A stretch of DNA of 60,000 nt. It comes from Bolinopsis microptera (Eukaryota; Ctenophora; Tentaculata; Lobata; Bolinopsidae). A program made the translations under genes and the position numbers. The notes under the pieces are model-generated. The model was not told where the DNA came from and ran no database searches. It worked only from the letters and a program-made list of their open reading frames with translations. Location: the NCBI RefSeq assembly GCF_026151205.1, contig NC_087078.1, forward strand, positions 1,817,675-1,877,674, in the 5' to 3' direction. This document shows positions 10,244 through 21,900 of this stretch, piece after piece; the stretch's first letter is position 1; each line of letters opens with the position of its first letter.

Positions 10244-13050
10244 TAATAACGTGGTCATGGTAAGTAAATAAAACTTGAGCATAAAGTTAGCTACTATATG
10301 GTTGTTAGAAATTACCACAATTGCACTTTTAAACTTCACAACTGAATCACCAATCAATTCTTGTCACTACTTCAAAGTTTTGAGACGGCAGAATGTTGTG
10401 AATTGTGAATCCTAAGCTATCACACCAGTTCAATTACACTTCAAAACTTCAAAACTGAATCACCAATCAATTCTTGTCACTACTTCAAAGTTTTGAGACG
10501 GCAGAATGTTGTGAATTATAGCTCATAAGCTATCACTCCAGTTCAATTACATTTTCTTACTTCAAAACTGAATCACCAATCAATCCTGGTCACTATTTCA
10601 AAGTTTTGAGTCGGCAGAATGTTGTTAATTATGGTTCCTAAGCTATCACTCCAGTTCAATTACACTTTTAAACTTCAAAACTGAATCACCAATCAATCCT
10701 GGTCACTATTTCAAAGTTTTGATACGGCAGAATGTTGTGAATTATGGTTCCTAAGCTATCACTCCAGTTCAATTACACTTTTAAACTTCAAAACTGAATC
10801 ACCAATCAATCCTGGTCACTATTTCAAAGTTTTGATACGGCAGAATGTTGTGAATTATGGTTCCTAAGCTATCACTCCAGTTCAATTACACTTTTAAACT
10901 TCAAAACTGAATCACCAATCAATCCTGGTCACTATTTCAAAGTTTTGAGTCGGCAGAATGTTGTTAATTATGGTTCCTAAGCTATCACTCCAGTTCAATT
11001 ACACTTTTAAACTTCAAAACTGAATCACCAATCAATCCTGGTCACTATTTTAAAGTTTTGATACGGCAGAATGTTGTGAATTATGGTTCCTAAGCTATCA
11101 CTCCAGTTCAATTACACTTTTAAACTTCAAAACTGAATCACCGATCAATTCTGGTCACTATTTCAAAGTTTTGAGTCGGCAGAATGTTGTGAATTATGGT
11201 TCCTAAGCTATCACTCCAGTTCAATTACACTTTTAAACTTCAAAACAGAATCACCGATCAATTCTGGTCACTATTTCAAAGTTTTGAGTCGGCAGAATGT
11301 TGTGAATTATGGTTCCTAAGCTATCACTCCAGTTCAATTACACTTTTAAACTTCAAAACTGAATCACCGATCAATTCTGGTCACTATTTCAAAGTTTTGA
11401 GTCGGCAGAATGTTGTGAATTATGGTTCCTAAGCTATCACTCCAGTTCAATTACACTTTTAAACTTCAAAACTGAATCACCGATTAATTCTGATCACTAT
11501 TTCAAAGTTTTGAGTCGGCAGAATGTTGTGAATTATGGTTCCTAAGCTAATAACGTGGTCATGGTAAGTAAATAAAACTTGAGCATAAAGTTAGCTACTA
11601 TATAGTTGTTAGAAATTACCGCAATTGCACTTTTAAACTTCACAACTGAATCACCAATCAATTCTTGTCACTACTTCAAAGTTTTGAGACGGCAGAATGT
11701 TGTGAATTGTGGTTCCTAAGCTATCACACCAGTTCAATTACACTTCAAAACTTCAAAACTGAATCACCAATCAATTCTTGTCACTATTTCAAAGTTTTGA
11801 GACGGCAGAATGTTGTGAATTATAGCTCATAAGCTATCACTTCAGGTCAATTACACTTTCTTACTTCAAAACTGAATCACCAATCAATCCTGGTCACTAT
11901 TTCAAAGTTTTGAGTCGGCAGAATGTTGTTAATTATGGTTCCTAAGCTATCACTCCAGTTCAATTACACTTTTAAACTTCAAAACTGAATCACCAATCAA
12001 TCCTGGTCACTATTTCAAAGTTTTGATACGGCAGAATGTTGTTAATTATGGTTCCTAAGCTATCACTCCAGTTCAATTACACTTTTAAACTTCAAAACTG
12101 AATCACCGATCAATTCTGGTCACTATTTCAAAGTTTTGAGTCGGCAGAATGTTGTGAATTATGGTTCCTAAGCTATCACTCCAGTTCAATTACACTTTTA
12201 AACTTCAAAACTGAATCACCAATCAATCTTGGTCACTATTTTAAAGTTTTGATACGGCAGAATGTTGTGAATTATGGTTCCTAAGCTATCACTCCAGTTC
12301 AATTACACTTTTAAACTTCAAAACTGAATCACCGATTAATTCTGATCACTATTTCAAAGTTTTGAGTCGGCAGAATGTTGTGAATTATGGTTCCTAAGCT
12401 AATAACGTGGTCATGGTAAGTAAATAAAACTTGAGCATAAAGTTAGCTACTATATAGTTGTTAGAAATTACCACAATTGCACTTTTAAACTTCACAACTG
12501 AATCACCAATCAATTCTTGTCACTACTTCAAAGTTTTGAGACGGCAGAATGTTGTGAATTGTGGTTCCTAAGCTATCACACCAGTTCAATTACACTTCAA
12601 AACTTCAAAACTGAATCACCAATCAATTCTTGTCACTACTTCAAAGTTTTGAGACGGCAGAATGTTGTGAATTATAGCTCATAAGCTATCACTTCAGGTC
12701 AATTACACTTTCTTACTTCAAAACTGAATCACCAATCAATCCTGGTCACTATTTCAAAGTTTTGAGTCGGCAGAATGTTGTTAATTATGGTTCCTAAGCT
12801 ATCACTCCAGTTCAATTACACTTTTAAACTTCAAAACTGAATCACCAATCAATCCTGGTCACTATTTCAAAGTTTTGATACGGCAGAATGTTGTTAATTA
12901 TGGTTCCTAAGCTATCACTCCAGTTCAATTACACTTTTAAACTTCAAAACTGAATCACCGATCAATTCTGGTCACTATTTCAAAGTGTTGAGTCGGCAGA
13001 ATGTTGTGAATTATGGTTCTTAAGCTATCACTTCAGTTCAATTACACTTG
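10244..13050. repeat. 113-bp satellite with higher-order repeat structure
   Basis: Tandem monomers of 113 bp (for example CTGAATCACC at 10568, 10681, 10794), each with AAGTTTTGA, CGGCAGAATGTTG and CTATCACTCCAG. Monomers fall into subtypes (CAATCCTGG versus CGATTCTGG; GAGTCGG versus GATACGG). A distinct header of about 90 bp beginning TAATAACGTGGTCATGG starts three blocks at 10244, 11548 and 12400. The block offsets, 1304 and 852 bp, differ by exactly four monomers (452 bp), which indicates unequal exchange in whole-monomer steps. Confidence 0.95.
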
Positions 13051-13297
13051 CAAATAAATACTTAATAAATAAGAAAAATAAATACTTACTGATTGGACGA
13101 TAGTCTGCTGCCACTGATCCGCAACTCTCCGCTCCAATCGGTTAATCTGGTGTGCTTGACATTTTGCTAGAAAGGGTAAACCCGGTTAAATGTAATCTGT
13201 CACAAAAGGTAAGAAAGGCGTGATCAGAAGTCAAAACTAACATCCTAAGCTACCATTCTAGTTGTGGTTGAAAACGAAGAGACACTATGTAACAAAA

Positions 13298-13372
13298 CTA
13301 GATGGCCGAGTGGGCTAAGCTGTCACCATTTGAATAGACGGTCAAGGGTTCGAATCCCAGTGTCAAATAGCT
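13298..13372 (+). repeat. tRNA-derived SINE-like promoter fragment
   Basis: Contains an A-box-like TGGCCGAGTGG (13303-13313) and a perfect B box GGTTCGAATCC (13347-13357) 33 bp apart. Acceptor and anticodon stems do not fold, so it is a SINE head or decayed tRNA-Ser/Leu relative, not a working tRNA. It lies inside the 5.4-kb TIR element. Confidence 0.5.
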
Positions 13373-14146
13373 AAAGATATGTGGATCTACCTTACAATGT
13401 ACAAGTTACACAGTAAAGTGTTATTTTTCTTAGGTGGGGTTGTTTGAAAATGAAACATGTAAATCCAAAATCTGTTATGTCTCACAAAACTGTGGTTCAA
13501 CAGACCAAGAAATTTAAACCTTATATCCGAACGACGTCCAAGACCCTGTACGTCATGTACAAATTCATTACAATCTTATATGTTTTAGCCTAATTTATAT
13601 TTCTTTGCTAAGTTAAATCTTGAACGGGCCAGCAACAACTGAATACGGTAATGTGATCGTTTAAGTACAAAGAAAAACAGTGCAATTGACAGTGTAGTGA
13701 TAAGAAAGTTAGTGTAGTGATAAGAAAGTTAGCGTTGCAAAGATTCAAGAGTCGCAGGAATGATACAAATCATACGTGTCATGATCCAACGCGAATGGCG
13801 AAACAAAATTGCGTTGGCACTTATATTTCATATCCCAATGTCTTGCGCGGCGTAAGATTGTATTTATGACGCGCACAAAATTTACAGCTTTTTGCACTTA
13901 AAAAAATTTTTTTCCTATCATGATCAAAAAAAAAGTTATGAACAATTTTATACACCTTTTTTGGCTCATATTTTTGCGATTTTTCCCAACTTTTTTTGCT
14001 CTGACACGTACCATTTTTTACAGTTTTCTTCAATTTTTATCAAACCTTCACTATTCATTTATTTAAACATTTTATTTCATGTTTTACATTCCACTTTTGC
14101 CGAAACTTTCATAAGTGTTTCCAAAAACTTATTTTGCTATCGCAAA
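13373..14146. other. Right interior of the 5.4-kb TIR element
   Basis: No coding sequence recognised. A 20-bp unit (GTGTAGTGATAAGAAAGTTA) is duplicated at about 13691-13731. Otherwise A/T-rich up to the right terminal repeat. Confidence 0.4.
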
Positions 14147-14206
14147 CCCCGAATTTTGCCAATTGTACGCGGAAAAGGTCCCTACTCCTTCTGGCGCGGT
14201 GCGTTA

Positions 14207-14952
14207 CAATACAAATTCTTTTGAAAGAATTCCTTTTTGTTTAACTTTACTATTTACGGATTTCCTGATAACCGAAACAGAATAGACCTAATTATGGACT
14301 ACTTAGTATTTAGTATAAAACTCCTTAGTATAGGGCTTAAAGGATCTCTCAGATTTTTAATACATATTCTTATATATAGTAGAGGCTCTTACGGGCAAAT
14401 AAGGCACTCTTCTGCTGGAGCCCCTAGGCTCCTGGGATGATTGTTTTATGGACTAGTAAGTAGTGCCGCATCGATAGCCGATCTCAGATGCCACTATGGA
14501 GGCTGTATAGCCATGTGCTGACGGTTATTTGCTTTTTTCCGCGCACCTCGCTAAATCACAAAATACCCGCTCGAATTTGATTTCAAAATATTCACAAAAC
14601 TCCTAGATACCTACTTGACGATATTACGTAGCCAGATTTACCTCTGTTGCCTATCTCTTGGTGTTATGACTATTCAAAGTTTCAGATTATCACGTGACAC
14701 ATTATGTCACAGTAAATGCGCGCAAGAAAAACTTTCACACATATTTTTGATTCGGCGCAAGCGCGTTCCGCACAATTACTACAAAAAGAACCAGGGTTTT
14801 TCCCGACGAGTAATACTACTATACGTAATTTATTACTATGTGTGATACGAATGGTAACGGAACTTGTATCATAAGAAACAGTGATTTAAAAACAAGCTGC
14901 TATGATAAATGTTGCTATAAATCAGTAAGCACTACCTCGATGTAAGCATATT
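14207..14952. other. Non-coding spacer sharing a 21-bp block with 34072-34092
   Basis: No gene seen. The 21 bp at 14377-14397 (ending GGCTCTTACGGGCA) recur as an exact inverted copy at 34072-34092, so part of this spacer probably belongs to a dispersed repeat. Confidence 0.4.
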
Positions 14953-15061
14953 AGGGGTCGTTCACATAATACGGAATCACCGAGAGGGGGGGGGGGGGGG
15001 GGGGGGGGGGTCAAATTAAACGTTGTTCAGGACGTGATTACGTAATATGTCAACGATCCTG
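14953..15061. mobile_element. Short MITE with GGGTCGTTCACAT ends and a 25-G core
   Basis: The left end GGGGTCGTTCACATAATACG and the right end, inverted as AGGATCGTTGACATATTACG, form imperfect terminal inverted repeats that continue into (G)AATCAC. The centre is a run of 25 G at 14986-15010. Related copies are at 23133-23221 and 24475-24652. No clear target duplication. Superfamily not assigned. Confidence 0.6.
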
Positions 15062-15719
15062 TAAGAACATTACATTAGCCGTTACATAACATACATTGAG
15101 TTTTACGGGGCTAAATTTGAACTTTAACAAGTTCTCTGTTTGTTCTGGTGTTAGTTGGCATAACAAATACACCATTTGCAGCTTTAAATGTGACAGTGAT
15201 CAGTGACGGGGAAGATGTAAAATAACATTTAGTCCGCCGCATTTCCCTAACACCCAGTTTGGAATTTGGATCTTATGTCATGGTCAGTGTAATAAATTCC
15301 AACGAATCTTTAGACTAATATCCACCAGGTTCTGAAAATAGCACTTTCAGCTGCTTTTAAAAATAAGCTATTTCTAATTTTCGATCTGACTGTAACTTCG
15401 TCGATTAGGCGAGGTTTTACAAGATAAAAAACTTTCATATGCCCCGTTTTAAACATCAAACTGTATTTTAATGTAATTAACAATGTAATAAAAACCATTT
15501 GTTTAATCAGAACTAAAAATGTCATAGCTGAAATCGATGGATCAGTCTGATAAAAGTTGAAACTAGTATAACGTGCTTCAAACCCCGGGTTGACACTTGG
15601 CCGTAAATCTGTGTTTGACATCTAGAGTTCTAAAGCTTACACACAAGAATTTTAGCAAACGCAATGTATTATAAGAGAATACAACGTCAGAGAATTAAAT
15701 TACAAAGAATACAAAAGTA
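15062..15719. other. Non-coding spacer
   Basis: No recognisable gene. The 103-codon minus-strand frame at 15310-15621 has no domain and unremarkable composition. Confidence 0.35.
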
Positions 15720-15800
15720 ATGTCCACAATCATTGATATAAACAAGATGGATGTTGACGTCTTATTCGCTGAAGGTACTTTTGCAGAGTATAGCTGTGAA
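15720..15800 (+). CDS. Possible first coding exon of an unidentified gene
   Basis: ATG 15720 opens 27 codons (MSTIIDINKMDVDVLFAEGT then FAEYSCE) ending at a strong donor, GAA|GTAAGC, phase 0. An AG (CAACGTCAG) lies 31 nt upstream. The peptide looks protein-like and the donor is good, but I found no continuing exon. The next plus-strand exon at 24268 needs a different phase, so the two do not join directly. Could be chance. Confidence 0.25.
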
Positions 15801-15965
15801 GTAAGCTTAATTCCTATATCCTTCCCTAGACCGTCCTCCAATCTGAAGTTATACAATTGTTATGCAATCTGAATTCTGAAGTTGTAGCAATTCGACTTCT
15901 AAACACCTTTCCTTTCTGTCAATATTTCAACAGCAGGAAAATTCTGTGATATAATAGTATGAAAC

Positions 15966-16032
15966 ACTCAGAATTGTAACCACAAGTCTATATTTATGAA
16001 AAGAATCTAGACTTGTGGTTAAAATTCTGAGT
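15966..16032. ncRNA. Near-perfect 25-bp hairpin, miRNA-precursor-like or tiny foldback element
   Basis: Arms 15966-15990 and 16008-16032 are complementary at 24 of 25 positions, with a 17-nt loop. The arm reads ACTCAGAATTGTAACC then ACAAGTCTA. Pairing does not extend beyond the arms. The shape fits a short miRNA precursor or a minimal foldback element; sequence alone cannot decide. Confidence 0.35.
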
Positions 16033-18981
16033 CTCTTTCTGTCCTCTGAAGCATGTCGGTACCACATGACCTCACCTATTATGTTTTAAAGACCCGAGGG
16101 CCACACTAAAGGGCTTTGAAACCGGTTTATTGAATACAATATAATATAAAAATAAATAAAACTGCAATCGTAACATTCATGTCGATACTAACTGAAATGA
16201 TATAATCTGTAGTTAAAATAATAATACTGTCACTTAATTAAGATATATGATATAGGTAATAAAATAAATATCTCTTTTATTTCCACACTAATTCTCACAC
16301 CAAGCTTTAATTCACACACCAAAACTTTAAATTTTATCAGATTACAAATGTCCTAATATATACGTCTCTTATCTTTAGTTAAAAAGTCAGGGGTGCAGCC
16401 GTTGTACTTCAATTAAAATAATTGATCACGCCGGATCACGATGTTATTTTATCAAAATCAGCTAGCCGTTTAGAATTGATTGCTGAGCTCTGTGCAGGCT
16501 GTGTGTGGTACTGTGTAGTGGGTGTGTGTGTCTGAAGTGAGCGGTAACAGTCCTTGCGAGTGGTTGTTATTATGATGCGCTGAGATCAAGTTGATGATAT
16601 ATTATGTGATTGTGCGTGTTGTGCTGATAAGGCTTTGATTGAGCGATGTTACAGTTTTTGAAAATAAACACATTGCACGAGCACATAAAAGTGTTTTATA
16701 AACATTACAGTAATGTGTATCTTTTTTCGCTCTTGTGAGTGGGTCCATCATATTTCATTTTTGGGGACGAAGTGAGAGTCTCCTACAATCAAATATTAGC
16801 ATATCGCATTGCACTGGATGATATCAGAGTTGAAGTATTAAATCAGATTTCGGAGCGTACAGACTACAGGGTGTTCAAAAATATTGCAAGGATATACTTT
16901 TGAATAACTCTTTATCCACTAGGATTGCCGACTAGGATCAGCTACTACAAAAGTAAACTGCAGTTTAGACAAATGACTTGTCTAAACTTGATTTTGTGAA
17001 AAGTTATTGGTAGTTCTAAGGTTTAATGGCTAATTTTGAGTTATATTTTTCTCGAAGAAATATGGGCAATTTATTCCATGGTCCTATATGGCTGATGGCA
17101 CACCAAACCATAACTTTTTCCTTGGAATTTACTTTGGAAAGACCTGCATAAACAGTGAGCTAGTGAATTGACGATGATTAAAATTGTGAAACAGTACCAA
17201 GGATTAATTAGGTAAATCACCCAAATTTGCCTCGGTTGCTAGGGCACTGATTGTGGTTGCTATGGGGCCATGGCAACGTGTTATCGAGTTATAAGACCTT
17301 GATTTTAGAATTTAATCCCACCAAACCTGCATAATATCGAAGATCCCCTGTACTTTAAAGTAATGCTTACGACGTTTGTGAAATCATTCTTAATTGTGAA
17401 TAATGGAAAAATCAAATAAATGGAATGGAAAATGGTTTCAAAAAGTCGAAAAATGTGACTAAAATTGTTGTAGACTAAAAATTTTCAAAATTATGGTAAC
17501 CAAATTTATTGTCAACCAAATTTATTGGCCCTAAGGTAATAGGAGCACAAGGCTCAGTCTGTTCAATAATAAAAAATACTGACAATAAATCATTGCTTCT
17601 AAGTTGGTTGTAATTGTGGAGGAAAGCTTGAAGGTACACAATTAAGAATAACTAATATTAACTAACCAGGTTACAAGTAAGACAGTCAGTTTGTTGCAGA
17701 GGTACATCAGTCACAGTCATAGTGTGAACTAAAGCATCTGGCTCTGGTGTCCATCACACTTGTCCACCGACCACTGTAGATTGTAGCACCGCTTCAAATC
17801 ATCTCCTAAACAGTTTAAAGCTAAAGTAGTTTAAACGAAGAGTAGCGCAATATATTTTTATCAAGAATAGACCACATTAAAATCAATAAAATCTTGGGCT
17901 GCAACTTCAAATTGCCACCTCAATCAAAATGAGCACTTGATTCCTACGTGGATAAGAACAATATCCTTTGAGGAGCTATAAAATAATGACATTATAAATC
18001 TTACAATATCATACATTTAAAACACTGCGTGGGGAAGTTAAACATAACTTTCGAGATACAAATCGAAAAGTTCAAACATCCAAACAAGATATATTACTAT
18101 TAAGTATCTGTGCTCCCAAAAATCTTAACAACCCTCTAACACCAGGCTAGTAGCCAGCTGTTACGGTAATAGCCCAGTCCTCTAACAACCCTCTAATAGC
18201 CATAACACCACCAGTAGTTATCAGGTATAATCCACGATTCTGCCTTCACTGATTATCAGCCAGTGTCCACAATTATTTAATAAAGGATAACACTACACAG
18301 TGTAACTGTATATATATATGATATGATATTTATGATAAATACAATGTATTTAAACATAAAATCGAGGGTTTAGCTGACACCTACATTTCCCTGGTATCAT
18401 AAGCCACAATTATTTTTTTACATCACACCAGTTATCCCCAATCGATGAAGATCATTTTCCAGATGTCTTGAAAAACTACAGACCAGTGTCCCCAGTGCGA
18501 AATTATTTCAAAGCCAGTAGGAATAATTTTTTAGCCTAAAAACCCAGTAGTAAACCAGTAAATAACAATTAATAGTATATAGTAATATAGTGAATTTTTG
18601 ACCCTTTTCAGACTGAAACGTTTTTCTTATCAGATGTTTTCTATTCTTCAAAAGTAAGTATTGTTTTCAGAAATTCGCAATATCTGAGGTACAACGTATT
18701 AAAGGCCTTTTGTGGAAACATACGTACTCACTGTCTCCCTACTTTTCAAGGCTAAAGGTGCACGGCTTAAACTTCACTTATGACCAATGACGATAAATAT
18801 AAAATTGAATTCTATGTAATACAAATTCAACCGTGCTCAATCACTCAGTCGATTTTCGAGAATTTTCTAAAAGGGCCCCCGGCAGTTAAAACCAATTTGA
18901 ATCGATGCATTTTCGAACGCTGATTCCGAATTACCCTTCATCATGAAGGCTTCATGACATGGGTTAAAATGCTCACATGGC
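16033..18981. other. Large non-coding interval
   Basis: About 2.9 kb with no convincing exon. A TG-rich stretch lies at about 16498-16533. An AGGGTGTTCAAAAAT motif at 16868, the kind seen at transposon ends, has no partner found. A segment at 18470-18540 shares words (CCAGTAGGAATA and a GCGAAATT-type block) with about 29255-29300, hinting at another dispersed repeat. Confidence 0.35.
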
Positions 18982-18998
18982 AAGATATAAGGGAAAAA

Positions 18999-21900
18999 AT
19001 TCATCGGATGTATTTTCTGTGTGTATCTTATTTCTCTTATTGTATGTGTGGTACATGTTTTTTTTGCTTGAGCTGTAAAATCCTCTGGTGTTGAGACTAC
19101 TCCATCAGATCCCAAATTTGGGTCCACTACTGTTAAGGAGACTCGTATCCAGTAGGGGCTGACAGCGGTAAGCTTCAGTGTCTGCTGGTAACCGACTCGG
19201 CAACAGTAGTGGTTCCCATTTTTGGGTTGGAATGCCTGACACAAGAAAAATGGACACTAGGTCCAAAGTAGGAAAACAAACTGGAAAGAAAGCTGATATC
19301 TGTGGATTTTGTTCAAAGGAGGTAATATGTGATTGTATTCAATGTGAAGGAAAATGTGGACGATGGTTCCATGCGGCATGTAGTGGACTGTCGGAGTTGC
19401 AGTTTAAAGACCTTGCAGAAAATGAGGATTCTGAGTGGTCATGTCAAAGATGTGGCAAGGAGGAGAAGAGCAACGAAGACGAAGACGAAAACCCCATAAC
19501 TGAAGCTATCCGAAAGTTGAGGAGACAGGTCGAAGAAAGTGTACAACCATCTACTCCAATATCAAAGGACCCTCATATTGTGGAAGAAGAGGGAAAGGAG
19601 TGCTGTTTCCCAGGTTATGAAAATGTAAGGGATCCATCTCAATTGAAATTAGGATCATGGAATAGTTGGGAAGTTCTAACACAATGTGAGGGAATATATG
19701 GTGTTGTAGTCAAATGGAGAAGAAACATATTTCTGCTTCCCTCAGGGGCTGCAGGAAAAGCATTCATCGAGGAAATGACTAAAGTGGCCAACAATTTTTC
19801 AGCAGGCAGTACTATGGAATCAGTGACCATGACCCTTTTGATGATAATGCCATCACTACTGTTGCAGAAACCCTCAAAGAGATCCAAAGCAAAGGAACAC
19901 ACTGAAGTGTTGAAGAGAAGGCTTGTTTTGTAGCAGGCAGGTAAGTTAGAAGAGTTGCTGCGAGAAGGACAGGAGATTCAGAGAAGAATGGGAAAGGGGA
20001 AACATGAACATGGCCATGTTGAGAGAGTCTTCACTCGACTTATGATGAAAGGTAAAGTCAGTGCAGCAATGAGGTGGATTGGCGAAAATGCCACCGGGAT
20101 TCTTGAACCCACTCCAGATGTGATAAAAGTACTGAAAGAGAAGCATCCCAAGGCATCACCTGCATCAAAGGGAAGCTGTCTGAGTGGACCAGTGAGGAGA
20201 GTAGAGCCGGTTATCTTTGACAGTATTGACGGGGAATCGATAAGACAAGCAGCAAAGAGAGTACAGGGTGCTGCAGGGCCTTCAGGAATGGATGCGGATG
20301 CGTGGAAGAGACTACTGTGTTCTAAACAGTTTGGTAAGAAGTGTGAGGATCTATGCAATGCTATAGCAGGGATAGCAAGGAAACTATGTGTCAGGAATCT
20401 GGATCCAACGATGTTGACCTCATTGACAGCATGTCGACTTGTTCCCCTGGATAAAAAGCCTGGCGTCAGGCCTGTTGGCATTGGTGAAGTCTTACGAAGG
20501 ATAATAGGGAAGACAGTGATGACCCTCCTACAGAAGGATCTGGTTGGTGCCACTGCTCCTATTCAAGTGTGTGCTGGTCTTCAGGGAGGAGTGGAAGCAG
20601 CTATTCATGCTGCGAGGGACTGCTTTGAAGATCCTGAAACTGAAGCCATCATCTTAGTGGATGCAGAGAATGCATTCAACTTGCTGAACCGAGAGGCAGC
20701 TCTTAACAACATGTATATTGTATGTCCAGAAGTTGCTACCTACATTATGAACACCTACAGAATGCCTGCTAGACTGTTTATTGCAGGAGAAGATGAACAT
20801 CTTTTTAGTGAAGAAGGGACAACACAAGGTGATCCACCTGCTATGGGATTTTATGCATGTGGTACAATACCATTGATTGATGCAGGAAACATTGAGAGAA
20901 AAGTGACTCAGATCTGGTATGCTGATGACTCTGCTGCTGGGGGAAAACTGGAAGAAATGAGGAAATGGTGGGATAACCTCTGCATTAAAGGACCACTTTT
21001 TGGTTACAACCCTAAATCTTCCAAGACATGGGTGATAGTCAAGCCTGAGCACGAAGAGAAGGCAAGAAACTTGTTCCCAGATGTCAATGTGACAAGTATT
21101 GGTCGACGATATCTGGGCAGCTTTATCGGAACTGATGAAGGAAATGGGGCTTTCATCGAGGAAAAAGTTCAAGAATGGTGTCGTGATCTTAAACAATTAA
21201 GTGATATAGCATCAAGAGAACCTCAAATAGCATACAGTGCATACATGTATGGGCTTAGTAAAAGATGGAACTATGTGTGCAGAACTACCCCAGGAGTTGC
21301 AGATAGGCTCACTCCTCTGGAACAAGTAACACGCGATGAGTTTATCCCAGCTATCATCAACAGGCTGTTTAGCTGCACTGATGAACTAAGGAACATAATG
21401 GCTCTACCACCAAGATATGGAGGATTGGGTATACCAGTTATGATGGACATGGCAGACCGAGAGTACAAATTCTCATGTAGAGCCACAAAACCCCTTAAAG
21501 AAGCTATTCTCAAGCAGGTAGACAACTACACAGAGGACTGGAGAGTAAGCAAAGGAGTGAAAACTGAGATAACAACTGAAAGAAATCTCTTCTATCGACA
21601 AAAACAAGCGGAAATACGCCAGGAGCTCGAGTCAACACCACTGGCAAAGTTGATGTTCCAACTAGCTGCTGAGAAAGGGGCAAGTGCTTGGTTAACAGCA
21701 CTACCTTTAAAAGAGTACGGATATCTGATGAACAAACAACAGTTCTCAGACGCATTAGCTCTCAGGTACAACCTGAACTTAAAGGACAGCCCTAAGACAT
21801 GTACGTGTGGCCAAAAGTTCTCAGCAAACCATGCACTTATCTGCAAACTCGGTGGATATGTGTCACTGCGGCACAACTCGCTGAGAGACACCTTTGCTGA

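Larger units (their letters stand above)
8815..14201. mobile_element. 5.4-kb element with ~55-bp terminal inverted repeats and 5-bp target duplication
   Basis: The left end (8815-8870) and the inverted right end (14147-14201) match over about 55 bp, starting CACCGCG[G/C]CAGAAGG and continuing through GAGTAGGGACCTTTTC with few mismatches. The 5 bp CGTTA directly abut both ends (8810-8814 and 14202-14206), as expected for a target duplication. CAC ends with a 5-bp duplication recall Transib/RAG-like transposons, but the rest of the terminus does not match any consensus I can recall, so the superfamily is open. There is no transposase. The interior is dominated by a 113-bp satellite. A third copy of the 12-bp core GGTCCCTACTCC sits at 9798-9809. 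Confidence 0.8.

Noticed and set aside
10370-13050. CRISPR-like regular repeats
   Set aside because: Monomers are contiguous 113-bp satellite units without unique spacers, in a eukaryotic genome.
13298-13372. Functional tRNA-Ser or tRNA-Leu gene
   Set aside because: A and B boxes are present but acceptor, D and anticodon stems do not pair.
8815-14201. Polinton/Maverick element
   Set aside because: TIRs are much shorter, the apparent duplication is 5 bp instead of 6, and no DNA polymerase, integrase or capsid genes are present.
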